A stretch of DNA of 64,000 bases, from NCBI RefSeq assembly GCF_021012795.1, contig NZ_VFYU01000018.1, positions 175,567-239,566 of the forward strand, given 5' to 3'. Shown here piece after piece: positions 37,578-45,466 of this stretch. The position numbers were made by a program, and so were the translations under genes. Below the pieces are notes generated by a model. It was not told the DNA's origin. It did no database searches and worked only from the letters and a program-made list of their open reading frames with translations. The DNA is from Psychrobacter sp. I-STPA10 (GTDB taxonomy: Bacteria; Pseudomonadota; Gammaproteobacteria; Pseudomonadales; Moraxellaceae). Each line of letters opens with the position of its first letter. Within the stretch, counting starts at the first letter, position 1.

Positions 37578-38009
37578 ATGGGTTTTACTAATCAAGATTT
37601 GCGCAAAGCGGGTTTAAAAGTTACTTTACCTCGAGTCAAAATATTAGAGCTGCTAGAAAATGCTGAAAACCATCACATGAGTGCTGAAGAAGTATATAAA
37701 GCATTGATTGAACAAGGTGAAGATGTGGGACTTGCAACCGTCTATCGAGTATTGACGCAGTTTGAGCAAGCAGGCATTGTGGAGCGTCATAACTTTGAAA
37801 ACAATCTGTCTGTCTTTGAAATTATGCAAGATGAGCATCATGATCATCTTGTATGTGATGTGTGTGGTAAGATTGTTGAGTTTCATAATAAAGCCATTGA
37901 AAATGAGCAAAAACAGGTAGCACAAGAACATGGTTTTAAGCTTTCTGGACATTCACTCATATTGTATGGAGTGTGTGATGATGCAGAGTGTCAAGCAACG
38001 ATTCAATAA
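37578..38009 (+). CDS. fur: Ferric uptake regulator Fur
   Basis: 143 residues from the ATG at 37578, which has AAGG upstream and matches the family N-terminus (MGFTNQDLRKAGLKVTLPR). It has a winged-helix DNA-binding domain (residues 1-85), then the metal-rich region HHDHLVCDVCGKIVEF with the CxxC pair and His ligands, and a late Cys pair. It represses iron-uptake genes with Fe2+ as corepressor; in this window the heme locus at 44-52 kb has a Fur-box-like operator. An upstream in-frame ATG (37515) would add a hydrophobic leader that Fur does not have. Confidence 0.96.
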   Translation: MGFTNQDLRKAGLKVTLPRVKILELLENAENHHMSAEEVYKALIEQGEDVGLATVYRVLTQFEQAGIVERHNFENNLSVFEIMQDEHHDHLVCDVCGKIVEFHNKAIENEQKQVAQEHGFKLSGHSLILYGVCDDAECQATIQ

Positions 38010-38099
38010 TTCAATAAGACTAGAATTACTGAGTTAAATTAAAGACTTAAAGACATAGAAACCACAATATTTTTCTATTGCTAAGAAATCTATTGCTAA

Positions 38100-38137
38100 A
38101 AAAAGACCTTAGCTAAATGTGGCTAAGGTCTTTTTGT
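38100..38137. terminator. Bidirectional terminator between fur and pilU
   Basis: AAAAAGACCTTAGC and GCTAAGGTCTTTTT form a 14-base stem around TAAATGTG, with A/T runs on both sides. Confidence 0.9.
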
Positions 38138-38152
38138 TGGATGCAAGTAAGT

Positions 38153-39277
38153 TTAGGCATTATCTACTAACGATAGTCCTTCAATATTGTCATCATCCAC
38201 CTTATCGGCTCTTTTACTTTTCAATTTGATTTGTAGACGCAAATCATTGGGAGAATCGGCATGTTTGATGGCATCATCATAGGTGATTTCATTGGCTTCA
38301 TATAGGTCAAATAAGGCTTGATCAAAGGTTTGCATACCTATATCTTTTGATCGTGTCATCACAGGTTTGATTTCATGAACTTCACCTTTACGAATATAAT
38401 CACCTATCAGTTGAGTATTTAATAAGATTTCAATGGCTGCTCGTCTTCCTTTACCATCTGGTGTGGGAATGAGTTGTTGTGCAATGATGGCGCGTAGGTT
38501 GAGTGATAAATCCATAAATAACTGACTATGACGATCCGACTCAAAAAAGTGAATGATACGGTCAATGGCTTGGTTGGCATTATTGGCGTGTAGTGTCGCA
38601 AAAACCAAATGCCCTGTTTCGGCATATTGAATGGCATAACTCATGACCTCACGGTTGCGTATCTCACCAATTAAGATGACATCGGGTGCTTGACGTAAGG
38701 TGTTTTTTAGACCTGCCTCAAAGGATAAGGTATCAATACCCACTTCACGTTGAGTGATGATACAGCCTTTATGTTCATGTACATATTCAATGGGATCTTC
38801 AATGGTGATGATATGTCCACGAGAGTTGGCATTACGATGTCCAATCATTGCAGCTAGGGTAGTAGATTTACCCGTACCTGTTGCGCCCACCAGTAGGATA
38901 ATACCACGTTTTTTCATTGCCAATTCTGTTAAGATTGGCGGTAGGTTTAGATCAGCGACAGAGGGAATATGTGTTTCAATTTTACGCAGTACCATTCCTG
39001 CTTGATCGCGCTGAATAAAAGCACTAACACGAAAACGAGCGGTCTTGTTTTTGTCTGAGATGGCAAATTGACACTCATTGGTTTCTTCAAATTCCTGTTT
39101 TTGGCTGTCAGTCATGATGTTAGTGACTAAAGTCATGCACTGCTGGCTGGTTAATGGTTTCTTGCCAACAGGTAGAATTTGACCATTTACTTTCATTGAA
39201 GGTGGTACATCGGCAGTAATGAATAAGTCAGATCCATTTTTGCTGACCATAAGCTGTAATAATTTATCGAAGTCCAT
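38153..39277 (-). CDS. pilU: Type IV pilus retraction ATPase PilU
   Basis: 374 residues. A PilT/GspE-type hexameric ATPase with N-terminal PAS-like domain, Walker A GATGTGKST, Asp box, Walker B region (LIGEIRNREVMSYA) and His box (GHLVFATLHANN). It is distinguished from PilT by its N-terminus (MDFDKLLQLMVSKNGSDLFITADVPPS starts as in PilU) and its longer acidic C-terminus. PilU works with PilT in pilus retraction and twitching, and depends on PilT. It lies downstream of pilT on the same strand with a 163-base gap. Confidence 0.94.
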   Translation of the reverse strand: MDFDKLLQLMVSKNGSDLFITADVPPSMKVNGQILPVGKKPLTSQQCMTLVTNIMTDSQKQEFEETNECQFAISDKNKTARFRVSAFIQRDQAGMVLRKIETHIPSVADLNLPPILTELAMKKRGIILLVGATGTGKSTTLAAMIGHRNANSRGHIITIEDPIEYVHEHKGCIITQREVGIDTLSFEAGLKNTLRQAPDVILIGEIRNREVMSYAIQYAETGHLVFATLHANNANQAIDRIIHFFESDRHSQLFMDLSLNLRAIIAQQLIPTPDGKGRRAAIEILLNTQLIGDYIRKGEVHEIKPVMTRSKDIGMQTFDQALFDLYEANEITYDDAIKHADSPNDLRLQIKLKSKRADKVDDDNIEGLSLVDNA

Positions 39278-39440
39278 GGTTTATTCCACTATAAAGTATT
39301 AAGACTGATGCGGGTTATATATGGTTTGCTATTTTTGTATCCGTGGCATCACTCTTAGTTATATAAAATATGCTCTTTACTTTAAACTGTATTTTTATTT
39401 TTACCTATCAACTAATATTAGCCGCACTTAGCCGCACAGA

Positions 39441-40496
39441 TTACACAAATGCATCAGGCTGCTTGGCATAGGGACGAGCGACTTCTTTGGTTATTGTCCC
39501 TTTGGCAACTAAGTTTTTTAGGGTTTGATCCAACGTAATCATACCTTCACCCGCACTGGTTTGGATGGCCGAGTACATCTGGGCAATTTTGTTTTCACGG
39601 ATAAGGTTACGGATGGCAGGTGTACCTAACATAATTTCATGCGCAGCCACCCGTCCGCCAGTTTTACGTTTGAGTAGTGTTTGTGAGATAACTGCTTGTA
39701 GTGATTCTGATAACATGGCGCGAATCATATCTTTTTCGGCAGCGGGGAAAACATCAATGACACGGTCAATGGTCTTAGCAGCAGAGCTGGTGTGTAGTGT
39801 ACCAAAGACCAAGTGTCCTGTTTCTGCCGCTGTGAGTGCCAGACGGATGGTTTCAAGGTCACGCAGCTCACCAACTAGGATAACGTCGGGGTCTTCACGT
39901 AATGCAGAGCGCAGCGCAGCATCAAAACTCAATGTATCACGGTGTACTTCACGCTGGTTAATCAGACTATTTTTGGATTGGTGTACAAACTCGATGGGGT
40001 CTTCGATGGTTAAGATATGCTCTTTGCGGGTCTCATTAATATAGTCAATCATTGCCGCAAGGGAGGTTGATTTACCCGATCCTGTCGGTCCTGTAACCAG
40101 TACCACACCACGTTTAAACTCTGATACTCTTCTAAATACTTCACCCATACCTAAGTCTTCCATGGTTAAGACTTTCGAGGGAATGGTACGAAATACTGCA
40201 CCTGCACCACGATTTTGGTTAAAGGCATTGACACGAAAACGTGCAAGTTCAGGTATCTCAAACGAAAAGTCAGTTTCTAAAAACTCTTCAAAATCAGCGC
40301 GTTGTTTGTCATTCATGATATCGTAGATCAAAGAGTGAACGGTTTTATGCTCCATTGCAGGCATATTAACTCTGACCATTTCTCCATCGACACGAATCAC
40401 CGCAGGCATACCTGATGAAATATGTAAATCTGATGCTTTATGTTTGTGAGCAAAACGTAATAAGTCTTCAATGCTGACACTGCCTTTGGCTGCCAT
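39441..40496 (-). CDS. pilT: Type IV pilus retraction ATPase PilT
   Basis: 351 residues. Walker A is GPTGSGKST (136-144), the Asp box is LTIEDPIEFVH, Walker B is LVGELRDLETI, and the His box is GHLVFGTLHTSSA. The C-terminal AIRNLIRENK motif is the AIRNLIRE helix required for retraction. The motor disassembles pilin subunits at the inner membrane, so it acts on the pilins at the left of this window. It is divergent from yggS across 253 bases, the conserved pilT-yggS pair. Confidence 0.97.
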   Translation of the reverse strand: MAAKGSVSIEDLLRFAHKHKASDLHISSGMPAVIRVDGEMVRVNMPAMEHKTVHSLIYDIMNDKQRADFEEFLETDFSFEIPELARFRVNAFNQNRGAGAVFRTIPSKVLTMEDLGMGEVFRRVSEFKRGVVLVTGPTGSGKSTSLAAMIDYINETRKEHILTIEDPIEFVHQSKNSLINQREVHRDTLSFDAALRSALREDPDVILVGELRDLETIRLALTAAETGHLVFGTLHTSSAAKTIDRVIDVFPAAEKDMIRAMLSESLQAVISQTLLKRKTGGRVAAHEIMLGTPAIRNLIRENKIAQMYSAIQTSAGEGMITLDQTLKNLVAKGTITKEVARPYAKQPDAFV

Positions 40497-40749
40497 AAGT
40501 TTTTCCTAGTTTTAGTTGATTGTCGTTGTTTATAGTTAATAACACTCAGTGCATTATCAGCCAGATGTTTATGGCTACTGTATATTGGTTGATAAGCTGT
40601 GTATTTATTGATAAATAGTGATCATACTAACTTTATCACAGACTGAGCGCTTGACGTAATTTTTTGTATTTACCTGAGGATAAAATATTGATGTTATTAC
40701 TTATCAATGCCACCATTATAAACCAAATATATTTTATTTCAGTAGTTTA

Positions 40750-41553
40750 GTGGAGCAAATCGTGCAAGTAGATGATGAATGTAATAAGGATACAAAACAG
40801 ATGAATGATAAGCAAATGCAAGATCAAGATAGGCAAGCACTTATCAAGCGTTGGCAAAATATACTTGAGCAAATGCAGCAAGCACAAAATATGCAGGGTT
40901 CCACAAATGCGTCATGTCAGATAGATGAAGTGGGCGTTGTAACCTTGGTGGCTGTTTCAAAGACCAAGCCAGTAGAGATGATACAAACTTTAGCCGAAGT
41001 AGGGCAGCGCAATTTTGGTGAAAACTATCTGCAAGAGGCATTAGAAAAAATGGCTGCTTTAAAGCAGCAGGCAGTATCTAAAGATATTCCAGACCTAGTA
41101 TGGCATTATATCGGACATATTCAGCGTAATAAGACGCGTGATATTGCTGAAAACTTTGATTGGGTGCATACAGTGGAGCGTGACATTATCGCCAAGCGTT
41201 TGCATGATCAGCGTCCTGAGGATAAACCAGCATTAAATATCCTAATACAAGTCAATATTGATCATGAAGACAGCAAATCAGGATGTTTGCCTGATGAGGT
41301 AGAAGATTTGGTTATCCAAATAAAGGAATATACAAATCTAAGTTTGCGGGGGCTGATGATCATTCCTGCTAAAGCAGATACCGATGCGTTTAGTAGAACC
41401 CAAGCACTGTTTTTGCATATTCAGTCACAGTACCCTGAGCTTAGTGCATGGGATACGTTGAGTATGGGAATGAGTGCCGATATGCAACAAGCGATTGCAG
41501 CAGGTGCGACGATGGTACGGGTAGGCAGTGCTATTTTTGGTGATCGAGAGTAG
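40750..41553 (+). CDS. yggS: YggS family PLP homeostasis protein
   Basis: A 267-residue PLP-binding TIM-barrel protein. The PLP Lys is in VAVSKTKP (K71), followed by FGENYLQEA, WHYIGHIQRNKTRDI, HTVERDIIAKRL, LMIIPA and the final phosphate-binding LSMGMSADMQQAIAAGATMVRVGSAIFG, all in YggS/COG0325 order. It controls the cell's PLP pool rather than catalysing a known reaction. The first 28 residues are Gln/Lys/Asp-rich and poorly conserved; the GTG at 40750 lacks a clear ribosome site and an ATG at 40801 is a good alternative. Divergent from pilT. Confidence 0.93.
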   Translation: MEQIVQVDDECNKDTKQMNDKQMQDQDRQALIKRWQNILEQMQQAQNMQGSTNASCQIDEVGVVTLVAVSKTKPVEMIQTLAEVGQRNFGENYLQEALEKMAALKQQAVSKDIPDLVWHYIGHIQRNKTRDIAENFDWVHTVERDIIAKRLHDQRPEDKPALNILIQVNIDHEDSKSGCLPDEVEDLVIQIKEYTNLSLRGLMIIPAKADTDAFSRTQALFLHIQSQYPELSAWDTLSMGMSADMQQAIAAGATMVRVGSAIFGDRE

Positions 41554-41573
41554 TTTGTGCTTGAGCTTATTAA

Positions 41574-41834
41574 ATATTGTACACCACTCTCAACTTTATT
41601 TTCTAAAGTCATATATGACCCTTGAAGTAAGAGGAAGGCTTAAAAGACAAATCCTCCCCTTGAGGAGAGATACAGCAAAACACTGTTTTGCCCCCTCAAG
41701 AGCGTTAATAAATAGTCCAGTGGACCAATTTAGCGATGCAAGTCAAAAAGCTGTGCGTGTAGTACAGACAAGAGCTATGCTCGCGTAGTAAGGGGTAGAG
41801 TAGGAGGGGGGATAAGTTGAGAATGACATATATT
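41574..41834. repeat. MITE-like palindromic element, copy 2
   Basis: About 260 bases. The left end has ACCACTCTCAACTTTAT, and the right end, reverse complemented, has GTCATTCTCAACTTAT. Both match the outer core of the element at 20144. Inside, GGGGAGGA-type runs pair again (CCTCCCCTTGAGGAG; GGAGGGGGG), but the middle is longer than in copy 1 and different. No protein is supported. Confidence 0.6.
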
Positions 41835-41849
41835 GTTTAGCACATAATT

Positions 41850-41884
41850 AAAAAAGGAGGGCATATATATGGCCTCCTTTTTAA
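41850..41884 (-). terminator. Terminator of nadE
   Basis: AAAAAGGAGGGC pairs with GGCCTCCTTTTT around ATATATAT. It lies 33 bases after the nadE stop on the minus strand. Confidence 0.85.
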
Positions 41885-41916
41885 AAACTATCATCAATTT
41901 AGCAAAATTTAAAGAA

Positions 41917-43572
41917 TTAAGATGATTGAATTGACCACTTATTGACCAGTGGATAACGGCGTTCTCGTCCAAAAGCTTTATGGCTGATTTTAGTACCGAT
42001 AGCAGCTTGACGGCGTTTATACTCACTATTGTCTACCATAGTAATTACTTTTTTGACCAACTGAGCTTCAAAACCTTTGGCAACAATTTCATCAAAGCCA
42101 AGATCTTCATCAATATATAGACTCAAAAGCGCATCTAAAGTATCGTAGTCAGGTAGGCTGTCTTGGTCTATTTGATCAGGACGTAGCTCGGCAGAAGGTG
42201 GTCGGGTAATGACTCGCTCTGGGATAACGTCGGTATCTTCTAAGCGATTGCGATAGTTGGCTAAAGCATAAACTTGTGTTTTATAGACATCTTTAAGAAC
42301 ATCAAATCCACCTGCCATATCACCATAAAGGGTGGCATAACCAACTGCCATCTCTGATTTATTACCAGTAGTGATCACCAGATGACCAAACTTATTAGAC
42401 AGTGCCATCAGCACCATACCACGCGCGCGTGCTTGGATATTCTCTTCGGTGGTATCCGCTTTAGCTTTATTAAATAAAGGTGCCAACGTCATGCGCATAC
42501 CATCAACGGCATCATGAATGGGGCATACTGTGTAGGAGACTTTAAGACGACGTGCTTGCGCTTGTGCATCTTCTAGACTGATTTGTGAGGTGTATTCATA
42601 AGGCATCATCACGGCATATACTTTATCAGCACCCAGTGCATCAACAGCGATACACAAGGTGAGCGCAGAGTCGATGCCGCCTGATAAGCCAACGATAACC
42701 CCTTGAAAGCCTGAGTTATTAACATAGTCACGCAGTCCCACAACCAAGGCTTGATACATCTCTGATTCAGGACTTAATGACAATGGAGGCTTGGGCTGAG
42801 AGTTAAAGGTTGCGGTTTTGCTATCAAAGCTTGCCAGCATAAGTTGACTTAAAAAGCGTGGGGCTTCGTGTGCCACATCGCCATTAGCCTGTATTGCTAA
42901 TGAACCCCCATCAAATACCAAATCATCTTGTCCACCAACACAGTTGACATAAATGATGGGCAGATCATTGGCTTTGGCACGCTCTTTGAGCAATGCTTTT
43001 CGAGTTTCTTGTTTGTTTTGCTCAAAAGGAGAGGCATTAAGGGTAACGACGACATCTGCACCTTGCTCTTTAAGTGACTTAATTGGAGCTTCTTGCCATA
43101 AATCTTCACAAATTAGTAGGCCAATGCTGATACCACGATAATCAAATAATACTTGATTGCGACCTTTATCAAAATAACGGCGTTCATCAAACACGCCATA
43201 ATTAGGTAAGTATTGCTTATGATAAAAGCCTTTTTGTTGTCCATTATGTAAGATAGCAGCTGAGTTAAAAGTACCATGATAATCTACATGGGGATAGCCA
43301 ACAATCATGACGATATCTTTGATTTCGCTAAGTTTATTTAAGGCAGATTTGACTCGATTGGCAAGGCTTGGACGTAATAGTAAATCTTCAGGAGGGTAGC
43401 CAAGTAGCGCAAGCTCTGGGAACAAGATGATGTCTGCACCTTGTTTTTTAGCCTGATTGGCAAACCCAATCATTTTTTCGACATTACCAGTAATGTCGCC
43501 AACCAGATAATTAGACTGAGCAAGTGCAAAAGTTAGCATGGATGGACTCTTATTATCATTGTCACTAGACAT
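41917..43572 (-). CDS. nadE: Glutamine-dependent NAD+ synthetase
   Basis: 551 residues. The N-terminal nitrilase-type glutaminase has the catalytic triad: Glu in LFPELALLGYPP, Lys in KQYLPNYGVFDE and Cys in GLLICEDLWQE. The C-terminal synthetase has the PP-loop GLSGGIDSALTL, then TGNKSEMAVGYATLYGDMAGGF and ITRPPSAELRPDQ. It makes NAD+ from deamido-NAD+, ATP and glutamine. Length and domain order fit the bacterial long form. It stands alone, convergent with yggS across the repeat element and its own terminator. Confidence 0.96.
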   Translation of the reverse strand: MSSDNDNKSPSMLTFALAQSNYLVGDITGNVEKMIGFANQAKKQGADIILFPELALLGYPPEDLLLRPSLANRVKSALNKLSEIKDIVMIVGYPHVDYHGTFNSAAILHNGQQKGFYHKQYLPNYGVFDERRYFDKGRNQVLFDYRGISIGLLICEDLWQEAPIKSLKEQGADVVVTLNASPFEQNKQETRKALLKERAKANDLPIIYVNCVGGQDDLVFDGGSLAIQANGDVAHEAPRFLSQLMLASFDSKTATFNSQPKPPLSLSPESEMYQALVVGLRDYVNNSGFQGVIVGLSGGIDSALTLCIAVDALGADKVYAVMMPYEYTSQISLEDAQAQARRLKVSYTVCPIHDAVDGMRMTLAPLFNKAKADTTEENIQARARGMVLMALSNKFGHLVITTGNKSEMAVGYATLYGDMAGGFDVLKDVYKTQVYALANYRNRLEDTDVIPERVITRPPSAELRPDQIDQDSLPDYDTLDALLSLYIDEDLGFDEIVAKGFEAQLVKKVITMVDNSEYKRRQAAIGTKISHKAFGRERRYPLVNKWSIQSS

Positions 43573-43745
43573 TATATTATTCCTATGGTTTTTTTGAGTG
43601 ATTCAAATGAGATGTTTAGGATACATTATAAGGCATGTATTATGCGGATAAAACTGTATACACAAACATAATAATGCAAACAGGTTAACCAAATGCTGGT
43701 CAAAAGTAAAACAGTGATACCAAATAAAGACAGGTTTATCTTCTT

Positions 43746-43893
43746 TAGGACTTACGCAGTTTTATAGATTATTGGCGACTGGTAATCATTATTTTTTATC
43801 AAGGGGGCTGGCTGTATGTAGTTCCAGAGGCTTTATAAATAATTTCCAGTCGCTTTATAAGTCTAATATCGCGTACTTTTGTATAAGTCCTAT
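43746..43893. repeat. Small inverted-repeat element, MITE-like, different family
   Basis: The left end TAGGACTTACGCAG and the right end (reverse complement TAGGACTTATACAA) are terminal inverted repeats. The pairing continues inward through GCGACTGG on both arms, giving two arms of about 60 bases around a centre near 43815. It is 148 bases with no coding capacity. It occupies much of the 460-base gap between nadE and the heme locus; the rest of that gap is AT-rich promoter-like sequence. Confidence 0.55.
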
Positions 43894-43964
43894 TGTTAAA
43901 TAATTATAGTGAGATAGGACTGAAACTGGTGTGTAACTTTGTATTGTAGATGTATAGTCTGGCT

Positions 43965-43997
43965 AAAAAAGACCTCACTATTTAGTGAGGTCTTTTG
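43965..43997 (-). terminator. Terminator of the heme receptor/HmuY unit
   Basis: AAAAGACCTCACT and AGTGAGGTCTTTT form a 13-base stem, with an A-run that becomes Ts on the minus strand. It lies 38 bases after the hmuY-like stop. Confidence 0.88.
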
Positions 43998-44034
43998 TAA
44001 TGGCAATATAAGATTTTAGTTTTTTTTAAAATGC

Positions 44035-45372
44035 TTATTTACTTTCTGGTTGGATATCCAGTTTGTATACCCACTGGGTCGGACTTGGGTTTTTAGGATC
44101 TTCATATTTGATGTCTGCTAGATACATACGGGCGTAGCTATTGCTATTAGCTGATCGAATTAATGCACCAATGGCTTCATCTTTGGGCTTGGTAAACAAG
44201 CGGTGGCCTTCCTTACCTTTATAGACATACCAACCATAATCAATAGTTGGATAGTGTCCTGTTATCTTAGGTTGTAGAGCTGAGCTGGCAGTATCAATTT
44301 CCCAAGGTACACCTTTATCACTGATATCATAGTTACTAACTTGGGTTAAGTCAGCTAAGCTTGCTTGGATATTATTTTCAAGAAATTTAGCTTTGATGGG
44401 TTTAGGGTTGCCATGCTCATCAAGCTCTTTCTCATAATAGCCTGCTGGTGTTTTAGCAAGATACCCTCCTACTTGACCATCACCTGATATACCACTATTT
44501 AAAATCACATTATAACGTCTAAAGCCTACATGCCAGTCACCTGTTTTATCAGTGGTTTCACCTGTTTTGAGATTGACATATACCCAATTATCCTCTGAAG
44601 TTGCATTAATGGTTTTGGTTTGTACTTGTGAGGGTAGGGCGGTATCTATCCAACGAATAGTGGGATAGCCTGATGTGCCTGCATCGTTATAATAATTAAT
44701 AATTTGCATCGCATAGATGGGTTTATTAACTGTACTGGTGGTATTCTTATCTGTCGCATCTGTGGTAATTAAATAGACACGATTATTCGGTGAAAGTTTA
44801 TGTTTTCCTTGCAAATCATATGCTGACCATGGATTTTTGGTGAATATATTAACAGCTTTGTCTATTTGAAAGCTATATTCGGATACTTGTTGGGCATTTT
44901 TAAGTTTTTCTAAATCTTTCCATAAAGTAGTATAGGCAGCACCTTTACCAGTGCCACTAATACCACTATTGGTCCATAGAGTTACTGAGCGGCTTTTATT
45001 AGTGAATTTAATATCCCATTGATCACCAGTACATTCTACGTCAGTTTGGGTGTCAAAGTCATAGCAAGTGTCTCCTTGCTTTGTGCCATCTACTGTCCAT
45101 GTTGCAGATTCGCTAAAATTGGCTGTTGAACTGCTGTTATCACCGTTATTATCACCATTGCCATTGCCATTGCCATTGCCATTGCCATTGCCATTGCCAT
45201 TGCCATTGCCGCTAGTACTGTCATTGTGGCTAGTGTTATGGTTGTTGGCGTTGTCGTTATCACTACTACCACCACAACCGACCAAACTTACAGTCAATAT
45301 TGATATACCCATGGTGAGGATTAATGGCTTTAATGCAAGCTTGCTGTTATTTTGAGTTGCCGTTGATTTCAT
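44035..45372 (-). CDS. HmuY-like heme-binding lipoprotein with two HmuY-type domains
   Basis: 445 residues. A signal sequence ends in a lipobox (LVGC, Cys near residue 33), followed by a low-complexity linker of Asn, Asp and Gly including a Gly-Asn repeat (about residues 54-73). Two related beta-rich domains follow. The first has CTGDQWDIKFTNKSRSVTLW with NSGISGTGKG, and the second has WVYVNLKTGET, GDWHVGFRRYNVILNSG and GISGDGQ. This W-x-Y ... WD/H-x-x-F ... N-S-G-x-SG-x-G pattern is the HmuY family, best known from Porphyromonas, where a secreted or surface lipoprotein takes heme and hands it to the receptor HmuR. Being directly downstream of a TonB-dependent receptor fits that pairing. The doubled domain is notable. 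Confidence 0.75.
   Translation of the reverse strand: MKSTATQNNSKLALKPLILTMGISILTVSLVGCGGSSDNDNANNHNTSHNDSTSGNGNGNGNGNGNGNGNGNGDNNGDNSSSTANFSESATWTVDGTKQGDTCYDFDTQTDVECTGDQWDIKFTNKSRSVTLWTNSGISGTGKGAAYTTLWKDLEKLKNAQQVSEYSFQIDKAVNIFTKNPWSAYDLQGKHKLSPNNRVYLITTDATDKNTTSTVNKPIYAMQIINYYNDAGTSGYPTIRWIDTALPSQVQTKTINATSEDNWVYVNLKTGETTDKTGDWHVGFRRYNVILNSGISGDGQVGGYLAKTPAGYYEKELDEHGNPKPIKAKFLENNIQASLADLTQVSNYDISDKGVPWEIDTASSALQPKITGHYPTIDYGWYVYKGKEGHRLFTKPKDEAIGALIRSANSNSYARMYLADIKYEDPKNPSPTQWVYKLDIQPESK
45157..45210 (-). repeat. Hexanucleotide tandem repeat (ATTGCC)x9 inside the HmuY-like gene
   Basis: Nine uninterrupted ATTGCC units on the plus strand encode Gly-Asn dipeptides in the linker between the lipid anchor and the first HmuY domain. 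The unit is six bases, so length changes keep the frame. Confidence 0.95.
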
Positions 45373-45466
45373 AGTAACATCCTTACAGTTGATTTTAAAA
45401 AAGGCATATTTGCCAGTTGGTTGGTATTGCCATATGTTTTTTGATAAATTAAGTTAATGCTGATAT

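Noticed and set aside
39441..40496. Possible alternative as a type II secretion or assembly ATPase
   Set aside because: The AIRNLIRE-type helix, length and the yggS neighbour identify PilT.
41528..41788. Open frame of 86 codons across the yggS end and the repeat
   Set aside because: It runs through the MITE-like palindrome and has no protein-like composition.
45157..45210. Short tandem repeat as a CRISPR-like array or on/off phase switch
   Set aside because: Units are contiguous six-base repeats without spacers, and six is a multiple of three, so the frame is never broken.
45068..45355. Plus-strand frame of 95 codons with many Leu-Pro pairs opposite the HmuY-like gene
   Set aside because: It is the mirror image of the Gly-Asn repeat of a clearly supported gene on the other strand.
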